Shown here in pieces: positions 35,889-47,700 of a stretch of 64,000 nucleotides of DNA (positions are counted from its first letter, which is position 1; every line of letters begins with the position of its first letter). The notes below the pieces were generated by a model, which worked only from the letters and a program-made list of their open reading frames with translations, was not told where the DNA came from and made no database searches. The DNA is from Odiellus spinosus. Lineage: Eukaryota; Arthropoda; Arachnida; Opiliones; Phalangiidae. Made by a program: the position numbers and the translations under genes. The DNA lies in NCBI GenBank assembly GCA_963920705.1, contig OY987233.1:2408001-2472000 (forward strand), read 5' to 3'.

Positions 35889-36046
35889 AAGCCGCGTTCA
35901 CACTAGATTTTCAAACCGTTTTTAAAAAGTTAAAAATGGGATTAGGGTCAAATGCAGAGATCCTTAACCAAAAATGTTTTTGTTAACTTGAAAAATTAAT
36001 TCGAACAACCAAAGCGGTTTCAAATTCTATAGTGTGAATGTAGCTT
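35889..36046. mobile_element. Short MITE with family E-like tips, 158 bp
   Basis: Tips are AAGCCGCGTTCACACTAGAT and ATAGTGTGAATGTAGCTT, inverted and imperfect, with a different interior from family E. Confidence 0.7.
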
Positions 36047-37699
36047 CAACCTTTACGATCCTAATAGTGTATCATTTCTAATTTTTCCTTATCTTCTAGC
36101 TTAGCCCAGTTTAGCATTTCATAACTTTTACTTTTCTGAGGCGGCTTGTCTAGTTCAGCAACTCGAAATCTTTTTACCAATAGTGTTTTTAACTTACTGA
36201 ACGTACCTATAGTGATCAGTACATTGATAATTCGAAAATACCAATGATGAACAGGGTTTAAATAAAATATGTATATTACAAAACCCAAATATAATACAAA
36301 TTATAAATTCTTTTGACAAATATGTCCATTTACTGTTTAAGAAATTATTCCCGTCGCGAAAGCAGTTGTGATAGTGATTTTTTTGTATACAAATATTCAT
36401 TACCCATTATGTAATACAACTAGTTAAAATTATGTAATCTAATTTATTATTGAGGGGTCAGACAGTCGGCAAAACTATACACAGGATTAATGATTTTAAT
36501 TACTTATTTTTAGCTGATTTAACGTAACCTTTAGATTCAAGAGGAATTTGATTTAATTCTTTTTCGAAGTAGATTTAAAATAAATTCCAGACATTTCTTT
36601 AAGCTTCACCTTAGGTTAAACAACCATCCCTTACCGAAAAAAGTTAGTCAGATCCAAAGAGGTCTTCAAGAACGCTACAAAGGTGCTAAAGACATCTTAA
36701 AGACTTCCCCACAACTCCTTGACACAATGTACGACTTCCCCAAGACCTCTTAGATTTTCCAATACCTCTTATGACTATTCTCTAAGGGATTAGCATTTAT
36801 TTACCAACGAGATTACCAAGCGCAAATTTAGGAGTGATTTCTCACGGGGGGGGGGGGGGGGGTGGAATAGTTAAATTATTTCCTGAAATTTTAATTTTAA
36901 AAAGCTAGTGATTCTGTGGTTTCATTTCGCTGATTGTTAAATTTTACTCAACATGTACGAGATTTTGAAAAGTTGCCGGACTCCTCGATAATTTAATTAA
37001 TAAACATACATTACAATTCTTTATATTTCGTATTATTTTATTTGTAAAATAAAATACACTTAAATTTATCTATTTTTGAGGTGCCTGAATATGAGAAAAA
37101 AAAAATTAATAACAGATTGTTATACCCACTCAATCACCGCTTATTAATTATTTAACTTGGTTAATACAGATAAAAAGCTATATCATATCAATATTAAATT
37201 TTGAAATATATTTAAAATTGTAAATTTATGTCAAAAATGTTGAAATTTGAATAAATTATTAAAATTCGTTATTATAGAAAAACGTTTTATTCGTGTTATT
37301 ACCTTACAATTTGAAGTATTCGCTAAAACTACAGATTTTTATTGTTCTCTCGGTTTACATTTCGCGCAAATTATTACTAGAAAAGAATGGGATTTTGCAA
37401 ATTTCGAAATATTTTTATTCGTTAACTTTAAATTTTGATTTCTATTAAGAAACTAATTAAATAGGACTAGGTTAGTATTCGTTTTAGCATCTAATCTTCG
37501 ATAATACGAAATCAAAATGGCTCTCCAAGGCTTAAATTAATACTAGCTAAGAGTGTACCGCATGCGTTAAATATTAATGATGATTTCGTATTGCGTCATT
37601 TTTAATCAATTAGAAGCTTAAAATACGAGTTAAACGAGATTAAAACGCAGCAAAGCTTCGATAACTGTCCAGCTAAGCCCTAATTTTACAGAATATTTG
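36047..37699. other. No gene seen
   Basis: A+T-rich, with a G homopolymer at ~36847-36863. Minus-strand frames at 36061-36400 show no motif. Confidence 0.45.
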
Positions 37700-38138
37700 A
37701 GTCAAATGATTTTTTTATCGATTATTGTTTAAATAGGCCTAATCCATCAGTGAAAAAAATTTATGAACAAATATTAAACTAGAAATGAATTTAAAACATA
37801 GCTGGAAAATAGGCTTAGCTGGATTCATGGAGATCCTGATTTCCTCGTGTATAAGGTCTAGCGAACAATCAAACGCGATTGTAAGTTTCGTCTACTGATC
37901 AATAGAATGCGATTGTCTCTTGGAGACGTGAACGATGGGACTTTGCTCATTGGTCGCTAGACCTTACACGGAGGCAATTCAGGATCTACATGAATCCCTC
38001 TAAGCCTATTTTCCAGGCAAGTTTTAAATTTATTTCTAGTCGAATATTTGTTTTATAAACTTTTTATTGGTGGATTAGGCCTAATTAAACGATAAGTTGA
38101 TAAAAAATTATTTTAATTTCGTTGCATTCTCCCTTTAA
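37700..38138. mobile_element. MITE family A, left tip lost
   Basis: It begins near GAGTCAAATGATTTTTTTAT and ends GTTGCATTCTCCCTTTAA. The GTATAAGGTCTAGCGA stem carries an internal extra GCGATTGTCTCTTGGAGAC segment. Confidence 0.75.
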
Positions 38139-38370
38139 TTTTAAAATAAAGAAAACATTTGGTGAATTTTAAGGCATATTTTTATATGCAAGAAATCTGC
38201 CTATCCAATGTTAGCACTTTGAAATGAAAAGTAAATGTAAAAACAGCCTCGGCTATTATTAATTCACGAGTTTGTCGCGAGATCAAGTTGACAAGACCAG
38301 CGAATAGAGTCAGGTTGCGGGTCTACATTAGACAGTGCGCTATCTTTAGGGTTGTCATTTTTATATTGTT

Positions 38371-38376
38371 TTTATT
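38371..38376 (-). terminator. Candidate polyadenylation signal of pinin
   Basis: AATAAA on the minus strand, about 380 nt beyond the pinin stop, is the nearest canonical hexamer seen. Confidence 0.35.
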
Positions 38377-38755
38377 GGATTTAAATTAGGGTGAAGCTTA
38401 GAGGGATTAAACGGCAACTTTGTTAAATTAACTGGTATTTAACACGAAAGTTTTGTCGCAAGTTTTTACGTTTTAACAAGTACTTTAACGCTACTAATCA
38501 ATTAAATAACACGTGACTGGTCTAGTGGTGTTCACCCCGCCCAATTTAAATAAAAAAATATGAAAACATCTGTTGTTTACGTAAGCCTTGGTCATTTAAA
38601 CACTCATTCTTGAAAGGGACTAAATTCAGAGTAAATTCAGGCCCTGTTAAAATATCTTTGCACATTCTTGCCTTTCAATAATGTAAGATTTGTTAGATAG
38701 GTTTGAAAAAAAAAAAAAAAAAAAAAAGAAATGAAATTAAACTGTAAATGATTGG

Positions 38756-41700
38756 TTAGTCATAGATAGGTTCAAATTCCTGATCACCGATAGGGGCATC
38801 CAATGGCTTATCACTATCCGTACTAAGTTTATTAAAGGGCTGTACCACCTTATCAACCTTATCAGTAGTATTAGATTCGATACTACCCATTTCAATATCT
38901 TTATCATGTTGAACTTCAACAGGCTTCAACTCCGCAGAGTCCACGCCCTCGACACCTTCCTCCATAACGCTAGTAGTTGGTGTCTGGTCCCCTTTATCTA
39001 TTTCTGTAACAGGCTTACCAATCTCGATCGGGTTAACGGCCAAATCACCCTCCTCATTCGAAGAAGGAGCTACAACTTCCTGAACCTTATCACCCGCCTC
39101 TGAGGCTGGTAATAGCTCTTCAACTGGCGGAGGACCTAAATTTTCCTTATCTTTAATAACCGTGGGTTCCGTAGTCTCCATTTCTTCTTCGTCGCCACCA
39201 CCTTTGTGGTATAACTCGTCAATCTCCGCCAATTGAGCGAATATGGCATCTTTTTCGCGTTTCATGTTTTCTGAAAGCAACATTCCCTACGTTAACTTAT
39301 CTCAGAAAAGTACAAAAAAATAATGTTTCTACTTTTATTATCATTTTTTTTTTTACTAAAGTCTCTAGTTTTGATTAAAGGAACCAGGAAACCTGGGTCT
39401 GAGAAGTTTGATTTTCAATGTTTTTGGGTAAAGCTACTTGTGTTTTTTTAAAATCAATAACCAATCAGGGAACATGGTTAGTCAAGTGAACCATGGATTA
39501 AATAAACTTACAGGGATAAATCACAGGGGTAAAATGTTTGTTCGAGCCGCACCCTCGCGGCCGAAATTTATACAACCGGAACTCTCCAAAATTTAGCGAT
39601 TCACGTTGGGAACTCTGGGACTCTGGGTCAAATTGTTTGGTGTCGTCTGCTAGTTTAGTAGCCATATGGATATGCCATTATCATAACTTCGCGAGGTTAA
39701 TGTTTGTACATGGTATTTAATGGGTTGAAAGGTATTTAAAAGTAAATGAAATGTTTTCGGCGCACACCTACGAATATCAATTAATGAATTGCATATTAAC
39801 TTTCTTAAAAACAACTTAAGCAAGCTAATCGTTTTGATAAACATTAACAATTTTAAAAATCTTCAACCGTTCAACGCGTCCATAGTATCAGATGACATTT
39901 TTCACATTCAATTTTCTGAAGTCACCGCGAGATGGCGAAATTTCTATAAATCTATTTCCGGATTTGAATCGATAAATTAAAAATCGCCATCAAATCCGGC
40001 AGCCCTGCTACTAACAAACGTATTCCCCTCTTTCTAATGTAAAGTCTACGAGTGTGATTTATCCCTGTAAGTTTATTTAATCCATGAGTGAACGTAATGA
40101 ATTATAAATAAGCTACTTAAAACAAAATTTGTAATTTCACACTAAATGAGTAGGGCACTATCATGAGTTTATAAAATAGCCACTTCGTTATGAAATACAA
40201 CAGAGAGATCAAATCTAATAGAAGACGCATCCGATAGTAAAGTTATGCAAGTAAACCTATATCAAGTGTGATTTTTTTTTCAAAAACAGAACAGTGATGC
40301 ATCTAAAGGATTAATTAACGCCCATGGTGGTCCTTAACTTTTGCCACCATACCCTTAAAACGTTTTGGCGACCACCCCAGACCATAGATACGCTACTGAT
40401 GTTTAGCCAAGGCTTAAGGAAGAATTTGATAGATATATACAAAGAATAATATAATTGGCTACTAAGTAAATACTTGACAGGTCAGTTTTAAAAATGAGTA
40501 GGAAAGCAATTTCCACCCCCTTTGAAACAAACCATTTAGCGTAACCAATTCGGTAAAGCTTTCTCATCTTTCCATCGAGTCAAGCTTCTCAAAACTGATC
40601 TAATAAAATACAATCTTTTTGAAAATATAACTTTCTTTGATGGAAAAAATTTAAAAAGGAAAACTGACCGATAAAGAAATTCTCAACTAGTGTTAAATAC
40701 TCGTTAGAGGACTTTGAATTTTGACTTAAGGACTAATGGATGACCAACCCCTTGGATAATTGAAGTAAACTTATGGAGCACTTACCGAGAATTCTTTCTC
40801 TGGATTCCTTATGCCTTTTGTCACTCTCTGGGCAGGATTTTTTAGGTTTGTAGGCGACGGATGGAGCGCACTTGGTCATAATAAAGTTCAACAAAAATTG
40901 CTGACTATTTTCCCATTCATTGTGCTGAAATAAATAAAACAATTAGTTTAAAAAGATACTATCAGATAACAAAGTATTTGCTAGGTTTAAAACCGGTTAT
41001 CATAAATGTTTTGGACATTTTAGAAAAAAAATATATATATTTTAGTAAGCTGACCTAAAGTGCAGTGGTTTCACCTAGGCAAGCAACCATGGGTTGGCAG
41101 ATCCTAATAAAATTTGGTACACTTGTTTCTATGCTTAAAAAACTAAGCATAGATGAAAATAAGAAAAATGGAATTTTTGGCGAAATTTAGAGAAACCCCC
41201 AAGAGTTTTAGAACGTCAGCGAAAAAAAAAAATTTGCTTCGGTTGATTCTTTGGAATTTACTAATGTTTATAGAGAAAAATGCGAGGAATCCGATGGTCA
41301 TCTCGAAAATGATCTACCTCTTTTAGTTTTTTTAAATTTCGCGGGGGTCCTACAATGTGACGTGTGACGTCATGTGGCCCAACTTTTAAAATTTTTATTT
41401 TTGCATTATTCAAGACCCCGAGGGCATATCTTTCACACTTGGTATTTGTTTCGTATATAACTGGTACTCAAAAACAAAAGTTTCAAATTTTTGGAATTTT
41501 TATATTTATTTTATATTATTATACATACAGGGTGTTTCAAAAATGGTGGTAGGACCGATCTACAGGGGTTCTATAACGTTTTGTTGTACGGGGCGCCGTT
41601 TAAGAGTTAAGAAATTAATCATGTGTGGATGACCCCTTAACGTACATTAACAAACGTATACTAAATGATAAAATACGTTTAATTATTTAGCTGGTATTTT

Positions 41701-44700
41701 AAAAGCAAGCGCTTGATAAAAAAATTATTTAAGCATTGAGTATACGGGTCATCCGCACACGATTCATTTCGTAACTCTGAAACGGCGCCCCGTACCGTAC
41801 GACAAAACGTCATAGAACCCCTGTAGATCGGTCCTACCACAATTTTCGAAACACCCTGTATGTATAATAAAATATAAAATAAATTTAAAAATTTCAAAAA
41901 ATTTGAAACCTTTGTTTTTGATTACCAGTTAAATACGAAACAAATCCCAAGAATCAAACATATACTAGGTGAAAAATATGCCCTCCAGGTCTTGAATAAT
42001 GCAAAAATAAAAATTTTAAAAGTTGGGCCACATGACGTCACACGTCACATTGTAGGACCCCCCCGCGAAATTTAAAATTAAAAACCAAAAAACTAAAAGA
42101 GGTAGATCATTTTCGAGATGACCATTGGATTCCTCGCATTTTACTCTCTAAGCATGAGTAAATTCCAAAGATACAACCGAAGCGCCAGTAAGATATTGGA
42201 ATTTTCGCAAGAGCATAATTTTTTTTGGCTGACATTCTAAAACTCTTGGGGTTTACTCTAAATTTCGCCAAAAATTCAATTAATCTTATTTTCATCTTAA
42301 AGTCTAGTAATCCTAGTTTTTTAAGCATAAAAACAAGTTCACCAAATTTCATTTGGATCTGCCGACCCATGGTTGCATGCCTAGGTGAAACCATATGGAA
42401 TGACCCAAGTGCTTAATTAAGGCCCACCAAATTAGCCCAACATTTCTGACTATATTGCCCAAAATATCAGGGTCACTGTTGACGGGTTTCCCGGATTAGA
42501 TGCTAGCATTAAAAAGACAATCGAGACTGTTGAGGTCGGTGGGTAACCATTGTGTAACCAATCAAACGTTTGATTTGAACAAAAACTGTCTAATAATAAA
42601 CTCACTACGAACTTGTTAAGGGAGAATGCGACCTAATAACAAGTGACTTTTTATCAACTCCTTATCGTTCAAATATGCCTAATCCACCAATAAAAAGATT
42701 ACAAAATAAATATTAAACTGGAAATAAATTTAAAAGGTACCAGAAAAATAGGCTTAGCGGGATTCAAGGAGATCACCTGAATCGCCTCCGTGTAAGGTCT
42801 AGCGACCAGTGAGTCAAGGCCCATCGATCACGCGGGATCTCCAAGAGACAATCACATTCTATTGATCGCTAGACCTTATACGCGAGGAAATAAGAATCTC
42901 CATGAATCTTGCTAATTTTATTTTCCAGATAAGTTTTAAATTGATTTCTAGTTTAATATTTGTTCGTAAATTTGTTCATTAGTGGATTAGGCCTATTTAA
43001 ACCATAAGGAATTGATAAAAAAAAAAAAAAAAAAAAAAAATCACTTGTTAGCTTGTATTCTCTATTTAATAAAACTTGGAAACCTATTCCTAACGATTAG
43101 GGGAAGATCGAGAGAAAATAGAAGCCGGGAAATTCTTAAGACTACTCTAATTTTGCTATCATTCTTTGAGATTATTTTGGGTATAAAACTAAGAGCCATT
43201 TATGGTACTTTTAAGAAATACAGTATCTTAACAAATATATAAAAACTCACCAATTGCACAATTTCTAATTTCTGTTCAATTCGTCGTATCTGAGCTTGTT
43301 TTTCCCGTCTAGTAAGAAAAAGACCTTGTCTTTCCTTACGAATCTCTTCCTTTTCCTTGTTAGCCGCTTCCTCTAGCTTCTGTTCGATCACGGCTCTCCT
43401 TTGAACCTACATAATATCAATTATAAAACTTTTAATCATCACTAATATCTTAAATGAATAATATTACAAATTATTTTTGTAATAAAATGACCTTGAACTT
43501 TACGTAAACATTTACGCATTTTAAGCCACTAGGGGGACAATACCTAAATCGTGCTGTTGTCAGCTTTTGTGTCCAGTAAAAACTATGTAACGGTTTTAGG
43601 CCTACCCAGAACCATAGGATCCTTCCCGTCTGCCGATATACCTTAACCCATATATATCGTGTCGTCTGCTCAATCAATTTCCGGCCAAAACATCACGTGA
43701 CTAAGCGATTATTTTGGTTTTATCTCCCTGATGGTGGAAGCCTGTCCTATTGTTTTTTATGAACCCATAAAAGGATAGACTATCCGCTTGACATTATCAC
43801 TTCGATCACTTTGCTTGCTGGATGACAATGGAGGCAGAAGAATGATCAACATGCGGTAGAGTTAAAGAGTTTTAATGGCGCGATAATTAGTACGGGTCCA
43901 GGATTAATATTACTTGTATCCAAGTGAATGTAATCGATTGTAATATTATAATTCAATAAATTGTTAATCGTTTAATTAAGCTCCTTGGGTGATTCTGAAA
44001 TCTTTAATTGGGATTTAATCCTGTCCTTTCGTTATCATACCTAACGATAACGTATCTTTTAGTCAATCGGTAATTGATTGACTGCTTATTTCTATATGTT
44101 CCGTTGAGGTGTTAATTACTTCAATTTGGGCCACCCCCTATCTGGAATTCTACCGAAACCTTAACACCATAATCACGAGTTTTTTAATTAAATAAACTAT
44201 CTAATAAAATACGTGAAAAACTGAAAATGGGACTGGTTTCCATAGTCTAGTATCTAAACTTTGGTTAAAAATATGGAAACAATATCTTTCCGCTAAAATT
44301 TAACAACATAGTCTGTTAAATACCTGATCTTTCCTTTTGGTTTCTTCAGATTGGAATTTTTGAAGAGTTCCTAGAATCATTCCAAACATCCGGCGATTCC
44401 TAAAAAATAAAAAATAAGATCATTTAAAGAGCGAATACTAAAATAGATAATTAAATATTAAAATCTTGATTAGATAATGAAATTACAAAAAGTTGGTTAC
44501 CTTTCCACGACTTTTTTATCACCCTTCTGAGTTTCAATGGTGTCCCTTCGACTTTTGACCTCCCGCGGGGTTGCCACGATTGAAGATTGTAGAGTAACCT
44601 AAGAATTAAACAAAATACAATGGATTGTATTAAATATAATCAAAATTACGTTTTTTGGCTAATGATGCAGCTAGGCTAGCTCTAAACTTATATCGATATA

Positions 44701-47700
44701 AAAACCGAGAAAGAGATGGCGACGCTTGATCAAATTTATCTCTGCTAATGAGAGCTAGGCCTAAGACGACTTAAAAATCTTTGTAGCTATGGTTAAGCCT
44801 AAAACTTTTTTAAAAACTACTTTAATGGCGCCATCTGTTAGTGACGCCATTAGGAGACTTCTAAATGAAACTCATTTCCCGCGAGAAGGCTACGAAACCA
44901 GAAATTTGGCATAAATAATTGTTTTAGGATTGAAATTTTTCATGTAAAAGGAGGGAATTAAAAATACTTTCTTTTAAAATTAATATCCAGTCTTATGTGT
45001 CAATTTTAATGAATTTTGCATCATTAAAAACATCGCATTGATGTTGATTTTTGAAAATGTTATCACACCTTTCGGGGAGGTTCATCTTCATCGGGACTTT
45101 CATCGTTGCGTGGCGTTAAAAACCTGGGATTTCTTCCTCGTTGGCCCAGCCTAAAAAAAAAAAAAGGGTAAAATAAATTAACGATTGTGCAAATTATTGA
45201 ATGTAGGAGATTGTAGTGAAATTTTACAGGCTATTTAGATTGATTTGTTAATCGGCTGTCAAGGGAATAACTTTGGTATTGAGACTAGTACACTATAGTC
45301 AAGGGTTAGATAGGTTTCTCGGGAAAGTCTCTTTATCTTAGGTGCTCTTCGGGGAATAGTACAATGAAACAATGATACCCTCTATCAAAATTTTCATAGA
45401 GAAATGACCAAAGGAAGTCGCAAAACAACTATAAAAGAAGTCTTAGGAACGCGAAAACGGTCTTATTCTAGTTAACTAAGTTAAATAATCAAAAGGACTA
45501 ATTATTGAGGAATCTAATCACAAAGCAAGACAGATTAGTACTTAAACTACAATGTAAACCTAATCATTATTAAACTTAATAAAAATGAAACGCGTTTATA
45601 GTTAATGAAAAAATTTTCTTTTCCGTCATACTGTCAAATATCATTTTTTCATTAACTAAAAAAGTGTTTAATTTTAATTAAACTTAATGATGATTGGGTT
45701 TAAATTGAAGTTTAATATCTCCTCTGTTTCGTCGTGTGCGTAGATTTCTAAATAATTTAGACAATAGTGATTATTTAACTTGTTTTTCCGGTACGTTTCT
45801 TTTCAATTCAGATATTTTTGGAAATTTTTCAATCAGTTTTAAAATCGATTTAATTTTGATTAATTTTAATAATGATTAAGTTTAAATAGTATTATAAGAT
45901 CTCATCTGTCTCGCCATGTGTTAAAATTCTCTGTAAATTTTACCTATTTTGCTCTATTTTAATTTTTGAACAAGACTAAACATATGTGTCATACTCTCTA
46001 AGTTTGGAGTCTCGTTCATAAATTAAATAGATGAAAATAGTTCAAAGAGGGGGGTACGGTTTTTATTCGATTTTGGGTAGTTTAATGGGGGAAAAAAAAA
46101 AAAAAAAGGTCCACTCACCAAAACATTTCATTGAGTTTTCGTCAGTGTGGCGCTTATTGCATCGAAATCTTAAAGTTTACAGCGGGGTAAACATTGTACC
46201 GAATATTATTAACCTTGAAATAAAGGCCGTCAATGTTTAAATATAAGGACGATGTCGAGTAGCAATGTTGATTTTGATAGCCTTACGCCACAGATCCTTA
46301 TGAAACTTGGAACAAAGCTTCTTCAGGATGGCATACAAAAATGAAGAAAATTTGGTTGTGTAGCAACAAGTACTATTGCAGTTATAAGACTTAAAAGTAT
46401 TATCTAAAATGGGGCTAAAAATAGGAATTATCGCCTGAATGTGTGCTTCACTAAAAGCGGGCCTGTAAGGTAGGGAATATCTATCAAAGGGGTTTGGCAG
46501 AATTATTAATACTACATGAAACAACCGTGTAGTATGACGTTTTTACTCCTATGATAATTTCTCCCAAGGAATATGTTTCACCAGACAAAACACGGAACGC
46601 AACATGGTGCATATTCCTATCTTACCGAAAAACTTGAAGATAAGATTGTCCACTTTTTTAGACATAAAAATAGCCCCTTTTTTAGGCCGTAAAGTTATTC
46701 GATAAGATAGGATGTTGTATTCGTGTTTTGTCTGGTGAAACATATATTCCTTGGGAGAAAATATAGTAGTTTGCTGCTACACAACCAAATTTTCTTCATT
46801 TTTGTATGCCATCCTGAAGAAGGTTTGTTACAAGTTTCATAAGGCTCTGTGGGGGGGTAAGGCTATCAAAATCAACATCGCTACTCGACATCGTCCCTAT
46901 ATTTAACATTGAGGGCCTTTCTTCCAAAGTTAATAGTATTTGGTACAATGATTGCCTCGCTGTAAACTTTCGGATTTCAATGAAATAAGCACCACACCGT
47001 TGAAAAATCAATAAAATGTTTTGGTGAGAGGACCTTTTTTTTCCCCATTAAACTACCCAAAATAGAATAGAAAACGTACCCCCCTTTTTAAGTGGAATGT
47101 TGCCGCACGCCGAGACAGACGAGATCTTTTACTAAAATTAAACCTAATCATTATAAAAATTAATCAAAATTAAGTCTATTTAAAACTGATTTAAAACTGA
47201 TTTAAAACTGTCAAAAATACCTGAATTAAGAAGGTACGGGATAAACAAAGTTAAATAATTAAAATGGATTAAATTATTGTGTAATCTAATCACAAGACAA
47301 CACCGATAATTACTTTAACTTGAACTACAATGTAAACCTAATCATCGTTAAACTTAAATCAATACTAAGTGCATTCATACTTAATGGAGAAATGATATCT
47401 CCATCAAACTGTCTAATATCATTTATTCATTAACTATAAAAGTGTTTAATTTGGATTAAATTTAATGATGATTAGTTTTAAATTGTAGATTAATACATCC
47501 TTTGTCTCGTCGTGTGCTTAGATTTCTCAAGAATTTAGACAATAGCGATTATTTAACTTGTTTTTCCAGTACGTTTCTTTTCAATTCAGATATTTTTGAC
47601 ATTTTTCAATCAGTTTTAAATCGATGTAATTATGATTAATTTTTATAATGATTAGGTTTAAATTGTATTATAAGATCTCGTCTGTCTCGCCATGTGTTAA

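Noticed and set aside
38756-39283. A separate 175-aa acidic protein starting MLLSENMKREKD
   Set aside because: The ATG at 39283 lies in intron sequence before the acceptor at 39271. From ENMKREK onward it is the last pinin exon.
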